Of a stretch of DNA of 64,000 bases, positions 21,101 through 31,384 are shown piece after piece. The stretch spans positions 340,137,375-340,201,374 of the forward strand of contig JAVHZZ010000003.1 of NCBI GenBank assembly GCA_036250195.1, in the 5' to 3' direction. This DNA is from Mixophyes australis. Lineage: Eukaryota; Chordata; Amphibia; Anura; Limnodynastidae. Made by a program: the position numbers and the translations under genes. Under the pieces are notes generated by a model. That model saw nothing but the letters and a program-made list of their open reading frames with translations. It did not search any database and had not been told where the DNA came from. Each line of letters starts with the position of its first letter. Position 1 is the first letter of the stretch.

Positions 21101-21554
21101 GATCCACAATGTCTTTCATATCTCTCTTCTCAAACCACTTGTACTCAATAAATTTCATCAGTCGCCTCATCGTCCAGCTCCTGTACGTACTACGGAAGGT
21201 GAAGAATTTGAAGTTAGTCGTATCCTGGATTTCCGTATCCTTCATGGACGACACCAATTCTTAGTACATTGGAAAGGCTTTGGGCCAGAAGAAAGATCCT
21301 GGGTGCAAAAAGAAGATCTCCACGCCCCACGGTTATTGAAACAGTTCTTCAAACAAAGATCTATCCAACAAAGTAGGGGAGGAGGTACTGTCAGACGCCG
21401 TCTCCGTGCTATGCCTGCCGCACAGAGACGGACGTCTGCTTCTGGGACAGAGCGCTCGGTTGCCAGGCAACCGAGCGTACTTCCGGGTCAGCGGTCGCGC
21501 GTTCCGTTGCTAGGCAACGGGACGCTTCCTAGTAACTCCGGCGGTGGTGTTTAG
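18030..21554 (+). CDS. pol: Pol polyprotein with chromodomain
   Basis: Open for 1,174 codons in the -1 frame relative to gag. The real product probably begins by frameshift at 18084-18090, not at the first ATG. Aspartic protease: DSGAAG at residues 67-72. Reverse transcriptase: about 235-470, with MPFGLSNAPAVFQ and catalytic YLDD at 381-384. RNase H: first catalytic Asp at 531 (EVDASAIG) with TDHKNL further on. Integrase: zinc site H700, H707, C737, C740; catalytic D770, D830, E866 (35 residues between the last two); GPF motif near 1002. A chromodomain follows at about 1058-1108 (FEVSRILDFR, then VHWKGFG), expected to steer integration to particular chromatin. The last 54 or so codons run into the 3' LTR. 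All catalytic residues I looked for are present and no stop interrupts the frame. Confidence 0.95.
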   Translation: MSILWGVWSRAKSLSQETGKRLLLDGKREAALGVTVSTPYSTSNLEFLMPVQLLTTKGPQLISAFVDSGAAGNFISASLASELQLTIQDLPQPLTLTAVDGNRVSNGVISSITSAVQLLVGALHQEWIQFLVLPQSINPLILGLPWLRNHSPQFDWVRAEVISWGPQCHKQCIPSHRFQVCHTQTNSKPCTLPSVYLAFKDVFSKQRSEILPPHRPWDCPIELIPGKQIPRGRTYLLSLPETQAMSQYISENLARGFIRKSSSPAGAGFFFVKKKDGSLRPCIDYRHLNKITIKNRYPLPLIMDLFDKISGARIFTKLDLRGAYNLVRIRQGDEWKTAFNTRDGHFEYLVMPFGLSNAPAVFQSFVNEIFQDCLYHFVVVYLDDILIFSQDIASHRHHVKEVLLRLRANRLFCKLEKCIFEVEQISFLGYIVSGAGLSMDPQKVSAITNWPLPQGTKAIQRFIGFANYYRQFVKGFSSIIAPITALTRKSANPRNWPPEALKAFNLLKQAFSSAPALSQPDQSEPFFLEVDASAIGVGAVLFQKSKNGSHLPCGFFSKKFLSHEKNYGIGDKELLAIKAALEEWRHLLEGSRHPVTVLTDHKNLLYVSEARCLNPRQARWASFFARFDIILTYHPGSKNIRADALSRSFDNTDLCTSSEPLPILNPTRVIALTKTTAKTPPRGCSFLEPNLRIKALRWAHSSKLAGHAGVKKTLEFLRQRYWWPTLHSDVRSFVASCDTCARCKNPRMAPSGLLQPLPIPDFPWQSISMDFITDLPPSNGYTTIWVVVDRFSKMAHFVPLSALPSASQLASIFIKEIFRLHGCPHEIISDRGVQFVSKFWRAFCKILGSDLKFSSGYHPQTNGQTERVNQDLEVFLRCFSSDNQAEWANLLPWAEFSHNIHHHESTGASPFFIVYGSQPTLPDFSSQSSVSVPAVEDVMRNLSQIWSNTKARLQETSLRYKQAADRHRRLVPLLQVHDKVWLSTRNLKLRVPSQKLAPRYIGPFSITHVINAVTYRLRLPSSLKIHNVFHISLLKPLVLNKFHQSPHRPAPVRTTEGEEFEVSRILDFRILHGRHQFLVHWKGFGPEERSWVQKEDLHAPRLLKQFFKQRSIQQSRGGGTVRRRLRAMPAAQRRTSASGTERSVARQPSVLPGQRSRVPLLGNGTLPSNSGGGV
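18084..18136 (+). promoter_or_regulatory. -1 ribosomal frameshift site with candidate pseudoknot
   Basis: The heptamer GGGAAAC (18084-18090) is phased G GGA AAC in the gag frame, the canonical X XXY YYZ layout. The identical heptamer is used by PEG10, a domesticated sushi gene. Downstream, CCTCC at 18095-18099 can pair with GGAGG at 18113-18117, and the loop word ACGGT (18103-18107) can pair with ACCGT (18132-18136), giving an H-type pseudoknot about 4 bases after the slip. Heptamer and phase are read directly; the fold is inferred. Confidence 0.8.
21374..21388 (+). other. Polypurine tract
   Basis: taggggaggaggtac directly before the 3' LTR, the expected primer for plus-strand DNA synthesis. 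It lies within the pol frame. Confidence 0.75.
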
Positions 21555-22037
21555 CGTCACCACCGCCAGTGATTGGTCTGCACCTGTATAAAAACCTCAC
21601 TCTGGCACATGGAGAGTGCCAGAGTATTAGGTCTCATCCTAGCTCCAGCGTTCCTGTGTACCAGTTCCAGCGCTTCCTGTGTATTACCCGGCTTGTTACC
21701 TACTACCCCTGTTCTGTGCTCCCCGTGAACTTGACCTCGGCTTGATATTTGACTCTTCCTCCTGTGCTTCTGACCTCGACCCGGCTTCCCTGACTACGGC
21801 TTTGAACTTTCCCTTGGACATCTCTTGAATTCACGGTTTGGACTCGGCCTGTACGACACCGCTTTCATCTACTGCTTCACTGATTACTGCCTTAGAGGAC
21901 CGCGACCTGCGTGTTCCCGCAGCTAAGACCACACTTCCTTGCGGGGGTCCCTGGTGAAAACCAGGAACACGTTAGACTCCGCGCCTCTTGGGTGAGTAGT
22001 GCAAAAATCAGTAAGCAAATACCCTAAATCTGTGACA
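21389..22037 (+). repeat. 3' LTR
   Basis: 649 bp, identical to the 5' LTR except for G at 21889 (C at 16987). The first 166 bases also encode the C-terminal tail of the pol frame, up to the stop at 21552-21554. Confidence 0.95.
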
Positions 22038-22042
22038 AGAAC
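22038..22042. repeat. Target site duplication, right copy
   Basis: agaac, identical to 16482-16486. Confidence 0.9.
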
Positions 22043-22449
22043 AAGGTAAGAAAAAGGTTTTGCTTGTTTTTTCAGCATGTTCTGGAAGGTGGAGGCCCAA
22101 AGTATATTGTTGCATCTGGATCCCCATATCCACCATTGCATAATGCTGATCAACACGATACTGTACTGTTCAAAAGAGATCACTAGTTAGTAACTGTCAG
22201 ATAATGGAATCCCAGGACAGGAAATAACATAAACGGACTGGAAGGATAGGTTGGAGAGATTGCTTTTGACTTATGGGCATAGCAAGACAGACCTAGTAGC
22301 CATTGTAAGAAGTTACATCTGTTGAATAATCAGACAGACAAAGATGAGGAGTCGCACCAGGCAGTCATATAGCTACGGGTCAAACCAAAATGGGTAGTCA
22401 GTCAGGCAGGGGTCAATACCAGGAGTCAAAATGAAACCATAAAAAGGAA

Positions 22450-22615
22450 CAGGGGCTGGCTGGCAAATTTGAGCCCCGGGGCAAGTCTCGGCTTAGCAGC
22501 CTATCAGGAACATTTTAAAGGACAAATGATGCAGGTAGCCTAGTGAGCCAACCCAAGGTAGCCCATTATGGAACTGGCTCGGGGGGCTAATGCCCACCAG
22601 TCCAGCCAGCCCCTG
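22450..22615. mobile_element. hAT MITE, 166 bp
   Basis: Ends CAGGGGCTGGCTGG and CCAGCCAGCCCCTG. The flanking 8-mers aaaaggaa and aacaggac agree at 6 of 8 positions, a decayed hAT duplication. The interior (gcagcctatcaggaac, taccttgggtt in reverse) matches the 167-bp copy at 59067 in opposite internal orientation. Confidence 0.75.
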
Positions 22616-22639
22616 AACAGGACACAGATACAACAAAGG

Positions 22640-23200
22640 ATATGAACTAAGACTGAGCAAGAAAAGCGCAAGGATAGGGAAGAGATGTTTATGGTGAGCT
22701 CACTGTTTGCACAGTACCCAGGCCCTGTATGAGATTCTTGTGGTGATATCCTTGTGTTTTGTTGAACATGGCATTGTGCTTTAAGTACAAACAATTCCAC
22801 TTTGGTCTTGTCTGCCTAGAAGACGTTGTTGTTGTTTGGAGAGAAGGAGCTATCTCCTGGCTCCCCCCATTTGAAAGCCATACTTATTCTGTCTTTTTTT
22901 CATGGCAAATTCATGAATTGTAACATTTACCATGTTGGCAGAGGCCTGTAAATACCTGGATGTAGCTTTTGGGTACTTTGCAATTTATCAGAGCATCATA
23001 TAATATTAATTTTGGGTGAATTTGCTGGGATCGCAGTAGATTGGCATCTATCCTCGCTGTTCTCCCATGTAATTAATATTTCTTTCTACTGCAGGATGGT
23101 TGACTTCAATTTGTTTGGAAATGTCCTTATAACCGTTTCCTGAATTATGGGCAGCAGAAATTGCTTTTTGAGCTCATTACAGATTTTATTTACTTGGCAT
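22640..23200 (-). pseudogene. Tc1-like transposase relic
   Basis: Read on the minus strand from right to left. Near 23145-23100 it gives GYKDISKQIEVNHPAVERNI, like the helix-turn-helix of Tc1 transposases. Around 22820-22700 it gives DKTKVELFVLKAQCHVQQNT, like the conserved DETK-ELFG block next to the second catalytic Asp. Stops and frame changes lie between, so it is dead. Both termini are lost. Confidence 0.65.
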
Positions 23201-25059
23201 GGTGATAAGCAAATCAGAGTGTTCCAGGCAGTACTGCCAAATAATTCCTAATGATCAAATAATGAAGTGCATTTGATTAACAGCATCTGGCTCAAATCAC
23301 CTTCTTTATTTATATATATATATGCGGTAAGGATGTACTAAAAAAAAACAGCGTCTTTCCCCCAGGGGGAAAAAGTGATACCAGCAATATAGTCAGGGCT
23401 GGTTGCGGGTGAACAAACAGCGTGAAACACCCCTCCTTCCACGCCCCGTGCAAAAGCCACAACCAGCACTAGGCTCTGATGTTTTATCAATGAACTATAT
23501 TGTACCAAATTAGTTATGGATATTAGATATTAGGCTTTTCCACACTTCAACCAATCGGAATGAAGCTGCTCTGTATTGGTTAGTAGTTGACAGGCCAGCT
23601 GTCTAATCATACATGTCGTGGCTCCGCAAAGATCAAGTGTTTGTCGTTCTGGTATTTTGTATTCTTCCCAGTGGATTTTAAAAACAAGAAGAAAGAAGAG
23701 GGACCCCTGGGATTTTGGTAAATAATAATATTTTTTTTTTATTACTAGTTTATGGGAAGTATTTAAAATAAAATAATTTCAGTCTTATATGTGACACTAC
23801 AGGTCCCAGCGGCCGTGGATGCCAAGAGATGCTAGTGTTTGTAGTACTACAATTGCCAGCACGCTCTGGCAGCCATGGGCATGCTGTCACTTATAGAACT
23901 ACAAGTGCCAACTTACCAAAGCAATTTATTGCTGCCAGAGCTTATTAGGATTAGTAGGACCATATAAAAAATGCTACATTCTATTTAACTCTTTATTACC
24001 TCAACATCCATCGGACACGAGTGTTGGGAAGGGCTCTGGAGCTTTCAGTGCGGGGTTGTTTTATTCCTAACAGGGGGGTCCCCATTTTATACATGTGCTT
24101 TTGACAAAAATAAGACTTACTTTAAATGAGCCTCTAAATGTATACATTTTTAGGAGTTGTTGAGGGCTAGATGATAAGATATGTAAAACCAATATAGACA
24201 ATAAGAGAACTTGCTCTAATAGTTAAGACGCCCTGTGATCAAACCCCCAGCAGAACCCTGCAGCCACAAAATAGCACTTATCTAACTGTAAACAAGAAAG
24301 AATAAACAAAAGAGAAATAATAACAAATCTGCACTAAGAATCACATTCTGACAGTTTGGCATATTTTGTAGCCATTCATAATCCCTCACTTTTCTGTATT
24401 TTGCCGATAGGGCTGATTTTCCATTGCCACTATAAATCACCTATTGGCATAATTTACTATTAAAGTCTGTTAACTTACTGCTTTGTCAGGCCAGTCTAAA
24501 GGGATATGCGTACATGTAACCCAACTAGCCGGTTCATACATGCACAGTGGAACTGAAAGCCCAGGCTTAAGCTTTCAGTTTCACTGAAAAAAATAAATAG
24601 TAAAAGATAGGTGAAAACATATGTAAACAAAATGGAATGTATTTTAAATACATCGCCAAATTAAAAATGCTTTATTGAATAATAAAGATTTTTTTTTATG
24701 CATTCTCTTCTTTTATTATTATCCTGAGATGGCAATAGGGAAGGGGGAGTGTCCTAACTCAACTTTAAATTGCAGTTTAGAAATAAAGCTGTCCAGTATT
24801 TGTGTGCTACATGCAAAAGCAGCTAGTATGTTCCTTGCATGTTCCTTGCATGCAAACAAAAGATTGCACCTCTTGCATTGCAACATGGTTGTCCAGGAGC
24901 AAATTTGCAGCTTATTTTGCTTTGCTCCTAAATCTCTTAAAGGCACTGTGCCCCTGGATCTGCATTTATTGTGGCTAGCACCTTTTTTGAAAACAGTAAC
25001 TCATATTTACCTACTTTCCCCTGGAATGTCCAGGAGACTTACAAATTTCAGGTAGTTCT
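23201..25059. other. Intergenic, no gene seen
   Basis: Contains a short (TA)n near 23310 and an inverted pair cagggctggttg / caaccagcactag at about 23394-23470 that may be another small MITE. At about 23795-23915 there are repeats of ctacaagtcccagc type. No supported coding region. Confidence 0.4.
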
Positions 25060-25653
25060 TGTCAAGAGCCGATCCCACCCTGTGCATATGTGCCGGGGAC
25101 CGACGCCTGTCTTTCTGACGAATTGCATCCCGTTGCCTAGCAATGGGACGCCGCACTCCTCCAATATGTCTGCGGTCAGGTGCACCTGTCCACCAAAATC
25201 TACCTCCACCTATCAGGGGACACTGTAGGGTATATATGTCACCTCCTCCCAACAATCTGGTGCCAGAGTATTGGTTCTCCAGTCTCCAGCGTTCCAGTGT
25301 CCTGTTCCTGTTTACTATTCCCATTGCTGACGTTTGGCTTGTTTCCTGACTATCCCTTGGCTTTGTGATTCGGAATCTCTTGTCCAGCAAGTTCCTGACC
25401 TCGGCTTCTGACCATTCTCCTCGCTATTCCCTTGTGTACCTTGTCTCGGCTGTTCTGCACCCGCTATCTGCCTTCCTGTGTGCGTTCCATTGCACTGGTG
25501 ACTAGTTGAAAGAACCTGCACACTTCACGCAGCCAAGCCCAAACCTCCTTGCGGGGGTCCCTGGTAAATACCGGGGGGGTGTTAGACTCTGCGCCTCCCA
25601 ATCTAGTTGCGTCAATACCAGTCAGTGGCCTCTTCAGTACTACTAACATGACA
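25060..25653 (+). mobile_element. Solo LTR related to the intact retrotransposon
   Basis: 594 bp from TGTCAAGAGCC to ACATGACA, flanked by identical 5-bp duplications gttct (25055-25059 and 25654-25658). It shares with the 16487 LTR the words cccgttgcctag, tgccagagtatt, ccttgcgggggtccctgg and gttagactc-gcgcctc, but is clearly diverged elsewhere. A TATA-like box at 25231 lies 31 bp before GCCAGAGTAT at 25262-25271, the same spacing as in the intact element. It arose by LTR-LTR recombination of an older insertion of a sister family. Confidence 0.9.
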
Positions 25654-26079
25654 GTTCTCCTGGACCCCTGGAAGATCAGACCTTTCCCCTGGGTCCCATC
25701 CGATGATGTGGTTCACCACAAATTGTATCAGCATTGCACCGTGGGTGCAGGGCCATACTGACAAGATTCATGGCAACAAGTCTACCCTGCCATTCGACCT
25801 CCCCTCCAGGATCTCGCAGAGGGGAGAGTTACAAAGTTGCAAATATGCTGTTACTTGCAATAATATTTCTCCTGAATGTATTCTCCTGTTGCACATAAAT
25901 TATTATTATCGTAGATTTGAAAGGATCCACAGTGCTCCGCAGCGCCGTACAGTAGGGAAACCGGACATACATAAAAAAAAGGAAATACAAAGTAGACAAA
26001 ATAAATTCAGGCATGAAAAACGCATAGAGGACCCTGCTCATTAGAGAGTTTATATTCAAAGGGGAAGAGGGCACAGCTG

Positions 26080-26800
26080 AAACAAGAGGAGCAAGTGTGG
26101 CTCAGAGTGGAGATTGGGACAGTTGTGAGGATGCATTAGTGTGAAGAGTATTATCTGGGATAAAGTACAGTATATAAATGAGATGGGTTTTCAGAGAGTG
26201 TCTAAATATTTGAAGGCTGTGGAAAAGCCTGAATGGGAGTGGTAGTGAATTCCATAAGTGGGGAGCAGAATGAAAGAAGTCTTGTAGGCGGGAATGATAG
26301 CTGGTTACCAGAGACGAGACAAGGAGCAGGTCAAAGGTAGATCTAAGAGGGCGGAAGGGAGGGTATTTTGATATAAGATATATGAAGGGGTGGTGTTGTT
26401 GAGGGCTTTGTTGGTAAGGGTGAGTAAATTTAATTGAATTCTGGAGGATACAGCTAGTGTAGGGATTTGCAAAGTGGTGTAAGAAATGTGAAGTGGTGAG
26501 AGAGGAAGATCAGCGTAAGATAAGTCTTGCAGCAGCATTCAGGATGGATTACAGTGTGGATACATGGATGTTGGGAATGCCAGATAGTAGAAGGCTTGCA
26601 GTAGTCAAGACGGGAGATGATGAGAGAATGGATAAGAGTTTTGGTAGAATGTTGAGTAAGAAAAGGGCGTATTCTGGCAATGTTTTTAAGGTGGAGAGTC
26701 GACGAGACTGGCAGAGAGGAATAAAGCAGAGGGCGGAGTCAAGTGTGACACCAAAGCTGTGGGATTGGGACACTGAGGAAATTGTGGTATTAATAACACC
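26080..26800 (-). pseudogene. L2-type LINE 3' coding fragment
   Basis: On the minus strand the frames give LTNKALNNTTPSYILYQNTL, then a block with SRL and LWNSLPL-type spacing (LLHLWNSLPLPFRLFHSLQI-like, with frame changes). These correspond to the FKALHNLAPSYL and APRLWNSLP blocks at the C-terminus of L2-type LINE polymerases. Several frameshifts and stops: a dead copy. Plus-strand frames over the same span are shadows. Confidence 0.6.
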
Positions 26801-26983
26801 ACAATAACACCGTGTTATTGATAGTGAGGGAGATTTGAGCGAAGGTGGTGGCTCTGGCAGGATGAAATATAATGAGATCTGTTTTGTATATGTTGAGCTT
26901 TAGGTAGCATTGAGACATCCATGCGGAGAAAGCAGAAAGACATATGCATTTTATGCATAATAATTTGGCAGTAATAGTGATGA

Positions 26984-27118
26984 ATATGCAATACAGAGAG
27001 CATCCAAGTCACATACAATACAGAGAGTATCTTAGTGACCAATATACAATACAGAGAGCATCCTAGTGAAAGATATGCAATGTAGAGAGCATCATAGTGA
27101 CCGATATAGCAGAGAGCA
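26984..27118. repeat. Short tandem repeat, about 4 units
   Basis: Units of gcaatacagagagcatcctagtgacc type, roughly 35-39 bp, diverged. Confidence 0.7.
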
Positions 27119-29333
27119 TTTATATGCAGCCTCTGCTCAGGCTGCACTTTATACCAGTTTCCTCCATCCCTCCACCATGGGAGGGACACACAGAATACAC
27201 ACTACAATGGTTCAGTCCGTAAGCCCCACAATCTGTCCCATGGAAGGTGCTCACCGAGTCCCAGTTACTCTTCTCCTCAGGGGCGAATCTACACTTTTTC
27301 CTAGCGGGGGAGGTGATTTAGTAGAGCCTTATGCACTCTGTCACTGCAATCATTGGGCCCCGCCCCCTTCATCACTCGTAACAGGGGCGGGCGGGCTGCC
27401 TGCGGGCCACATACTCTGTCGATATGTCTGGCGGCAGGCAAAGGATGCTCCAGTTGTGTTTAAAACACAATCAGAGGGGCCGCGCAGGATCCAGTACTGC
27501 TTCTCCTCTTTCTTTATCAACCCCCTACTCCTTTATTCTCTCTTTTCCTTCCTTCGTCTTCCTCCTTACTTCTTTTTCTTCTCCCTCCACTGTGGTCTCT
27601 CTATCTGTAGGACAGGATTTTCCTGTTGTGCGTAAATAACTTTCAGTAAACAGAACACTTGTCGGTCTCCAACTTGTCAGGGCTTGCAATTTCTCTCTCC
27701 TGCAGATTCTTTCACCTTTTTACTGCAGGTTACATAACACCTTGTTTTGTGAGTTCTCTCCACCGAGTCATCTCCTCAGCTTTTCTTTTCAGGCATCCTG
27801 CCCTTTGTGCCCTCTACTCAGCTCCTGACCTTTGTCTGTCAGATTTCAGTCTCCTTGTACAGACCTCTTGTCCATCACCAACTGCTTTCCTGCCTCCTTC
27901 AGAATATACATTTCCTTACTAAGCTATATACTGAGCTGCAGGTACGTGTGGTCACTAACCATTTAAATCCTGTAGGGGAGGATCCAAAGCTCCAGGGTGA
28001 CAAATCCCAACATTTTGAAAAACAAACAAACAAACATGTGACCTGAAGTTTGGTCAAGTCAGGAGCATCGCATAAAATCACTGGGCCTGATAGCAAAACT
28101 TTGGGGGGCCCTGGCGATATGTGTCTACGCTCTCTGCCCCCACTCTACTATTCTGAGCATGAGTGGGGGTCTGTGTATGTGAGTGACATCCTGTTTGGGC
28201 TTTCAGCTCTGAAAAGCTCAAACAGGCCTGTGCTATGCATGTGCTGGCACCCACACATAAGAGTAGAGTAGTGGTTGGCATAGTGGTTGCAAGCAATAAA
28301 TAGGATATATGTATTGGCGCTATTTGAAGGTATACATCACATATCAGATTCTTAATGCATAGAACATGTATTAACACAATGATCAAAACCAACGCCCTTT
28401 TGTTGGGATTAATGTTGTATCGCTCCCCCTTTTTGTCCGTACTTACTTGACAAGAACGTTGTACGTTCGCATCTCTTTTTTTTATGGTGCCTACAACTCT
28501 TTTTCTAATTTCTTTCTTTATCTCCCTTTATGTAGATGGATCCCTGGAGGGTCACTTCTTATGGTTCTCTCATGTGATTTTCTTCATCCACATGTACTCA
28601 TGAGAAAAAATACAAAAAGGATCGCAATTCCCACATATCTTTTTTTATTTGGCAGAATAATGGAGTAAAATGTTGCTTTTACAAAGCAATGAAAGCATAA
28701 AACATGTAATAATATATCCCCTTCTGAGATGCTGCTTTGTCGAGAATAGGTGCTCTGCACAATAAAAGTGTTGTAGTTCCTTGGATTTTGTGTACTTCTT
28801 TCCGCATTAGACGTTAAATAGCGAAGCAATCAGCATTCCCAGTTGTAAAGCAATGTGCGTTTCGACTGTTACTGTCTTTAACAAGGCAACGGGCACCTTA
28901 AGGTTTTTGAAAGTTTATATAAGGTCCAAACTAATCTCACATTACCGACAGTTTACAGCAGTTGTGGAATTTTGAAGCGCCCGTGGAGTCTATCATTTTT
29001 TTCATGGCGTAGTGGTTGGACCGGCAACTCCCTTTCCCCCCCCATCTGGCCACATACCAATACAAAATAATGTCCCAAATAAAAAAAAAACAGTTATAGG
29101 AACCTAAAGTTTAAATTATGGCAAAATAAGTTTTGTGAATTAAAGATTTTCAATGGAAACAAATAAACTGAGCCACAAGCCTTACCCAAGGACCAAAGTA
29201 CCATGTAAATAATTGTACAATTATCTAAATAATGACTTAAATACTTGTTAGGCTTTACAAAATAATACAAATAAAATCTATTTTGTGTAAGATATATATT
29301 TCTGTACTGCACATGTGCACCAAAACGGCGTAA
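27119..29333. other. Intergenic, no gene seen
   Basis: Pieces resembling non-autonomous element ends occur at about 27280-27420 (shared with 51495-51610: ggggcg-atcta, gcgggggaggtgattta) and 28075-28265. No splice-supported exon. Open frames here are short and without recognisable motifs. Confidence 0.4.

Positions 29334-29414
<81 letters not shown>
29334..29414. repeat. (TA)n microsatellite
   Basis: About 40 TA dinucleotides with a single interruption (acata). Confidence 0.95.
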
Positions 29415-29415
<1 letters not shown>

Positions 29416-29789
29416 TTGCATATAGTTGACTTGCATCCCCTACAGCTTGGAGAGGTGGGACAGGGGCGACAATGTGTAGGCCAAGCACAGTAACAGCGTT
29501 TTCATGTACTTGCGCTGTGGACGCAGCCGTAGATATGCCCTTTAGGGAGAGTGTCTCTTGTGGCTGCTGGTGCAAGGATGCAATATGATGATGTCTATCT
29601 ATTTAGCCGCGTCTGATTGTATATTGACTCCACCAGCTGACAGTACTTAATTCATTAGTGTTGCAGCTATATAATATCAAGTTGCGCCCAACCTTTCGTT
29701 ACTTTCTCCGCGTGTTTGTGTGGGTTTGGTTCTCCAGGGTGCCTAAAGCGGTCCAAAATATATTTATATTAATTTAGGTTAACTGGCTT

Positions 29790-29890
29790 CTAACAAAAAT
29801 GGACCATAGTTTGTGTGTGTGAGTGTGTTATATTCTCTGTACAGCGCTGCATAATATGATTAGCTCTATATAAATAAACAATAATAATTA
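29790..29890 (+). repeat. 3' tail of an interspersed retroelement
   Basis: ctctgtacagcgctgc, then ctatataaataaacaataata. The same tail (gcgctatataaataaa plus a short microsatellite) ends the copies at 49185 and 54520. Confidence 0.55.
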
Positions 29891-30359
29891 ATATTTTCAA
29901 TTGGACTACTGCAAGAAAAAAGTTTCTTATTTGATTTGTAAAGTGAAAAACAGCAATGTTTGTATTTCATTTAAGTTGTATTTAATTACAATTTATAATA
30001 AAAATGCAACTTTTGAATTTATTCATAAATATCCAGACACTATTGCCCAAATTTTATTACATTATTATATTGTGTAAAAATAGAGCAATGCTTTAGCATT
30101 TACTACTAACACTGCCAAGCCACATATCTATACTACATCTACCAGTGGTTGAAGTGTAAATTTAAAAGTGCTGGTATGGAACTTCCACTTTGAAATGAAA
30201 GGCCTGATGTATCCCCCTCTTTCCCTCCCTACCTGCTCTCCCCTGTGTCTGACATCCTGCCTCACCCGCTCCTCCCCTATTCCTTGATGCACTCCATCTA
30301 TCCCTGTTCCTGCTCCTATTATTTCATCTCACTTATGAATTCACACTTTTGCTCCTGGA

Positions 30360-30735
30360 TCATCACACTGTGCCCCCTGCATATCACACTGTGCACATGC
30401 CCGTCATCACACTGTGCCCTTTGCCATCATCACACTGTGCCCACCTATATCACGCTATGCCCACCTTCATAACAATGTGCCCACCTTCATCACACTGTGC
30501 CCACCTTCATCACAATGTTCGTCTCCATAACACTGTGCCCTCCTTCATCACTCTGTGCCCCTTATTACACTGTGTCCTTCTTCATCATACTGTGCCCCCT
30601 CCATCACACTGTGCCCTCCTTCATTACACTATACCCATCTTCATCACACTGTGCCCCTCTATCACTCTGTGCCCATCTTCATCTCCTTGGGCCTTCATTA
30701 CACTGTTCCCTTCTTCATCACCCTGTTTTCCCTGC
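30360..30735. repeat. Degenerate ~20-bp tandem repeat (catcacactgtgccc)
   Basis: About 18 diverged units of ttcatcacactgtgcccacc. Open frames across it are repeat-derived. Confidence 0.8.
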
Positions 30736-31384
30736 TGTTCCCCTCCGTTTCTACTTATCTTCCCATGACCTTCTTTCTTCTGTCTTCTTTTCTTCCTATC
30801 TTCTATCCCCTGGCTCCACTCTGTGTCACTCCTCACTGACAGCATCGGGACATGATGACGTCACGCCTGCCACTGTAGGTGAGAATGGACCAGAGAGGAG
30901 CAGGGAGCAGCTCCTATGGACAAGCAGGGAAGGCAGGCGGATCGCCTCTCTGACATGGCGCACCCCCGTCTATCTTACATCGCTAACTGCCAGCCCTGGA
31001 TGCTCATGAAGTGGGGTGAAGAATTGTCGCATGTCATACTGGCACATACCGTCCCACTTCGAGCACTGACATCTACACTATTTTGGGGTACACACATTAT
31101 GCCTGATGTACCCCTGGAACAAATGTTACTGTTTTTCAACTGGACACATCTTATAATAGATGTTGAACAAAGCATCTCTTAGCCAAAAGATTACCTTTGT
31201 TGTTGTTTTTGACTGAAAAGTCTTAACAATATCACGATTACTGCTTTTCAATAATGTCATACAGAGAGACATATTTATTAGGTTTCCTTCTATAGTCAGT
31301 ACAAGGAGGCCAAACATGGTATGATACTGCTGCTCAAGCAGACACCTAGATCAATGTCCAGTATAGCAACAGATGCAAACTCTT

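Larger units (their letters stand above)
16487..22037 (+). mobile_element. Complete Ty3/gypsy LTR retrotransposon (chromovirus, Tf1/sushi type)
   Basis: A full-length 5,551-bp element: LTR, primer site, gag, pol (protease, reverse transcriptase, RNase H, integrase, chromodomain), purine-rich tract, LTR. Order and domains place it in the Ty3/gypsy chromoviruses. The apparent self-primer, the -1 frameshift heptamer and the vertebrate host point to the Tf1/sushi group. No env frame follows pol. The LTRs differ at one of 649 positions (16987 C, 21889 G) and both target duplications are intact, so the insertion is young. No premature stop is visible in gag or pol. It may be, or recently was, able to move, though that is not shown by sequence alone. 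Confidence 0.95.

Noticed and set aside
21555..22037. env gene after pol
   Set aside because: The space after the pol stop is entirely 3' LTR, with no signal peptide or transmembrane frame.
26493..26807. 104-codon plus-strand frame
   Set aside because: Antisense shadow of an L2-type LINE fragment.
27066..27635. 189-codon plus frame
   Set aside because: Starts in a short tandem repeat and crosses repeat scraps; no domain, splice sites or composition typical of coding DNA.
30349..31009. Overlapping plus frames of 94-170 codons
   Set aside because: Mostly generated by the ~20-bp catcacactgtgccc repeat.
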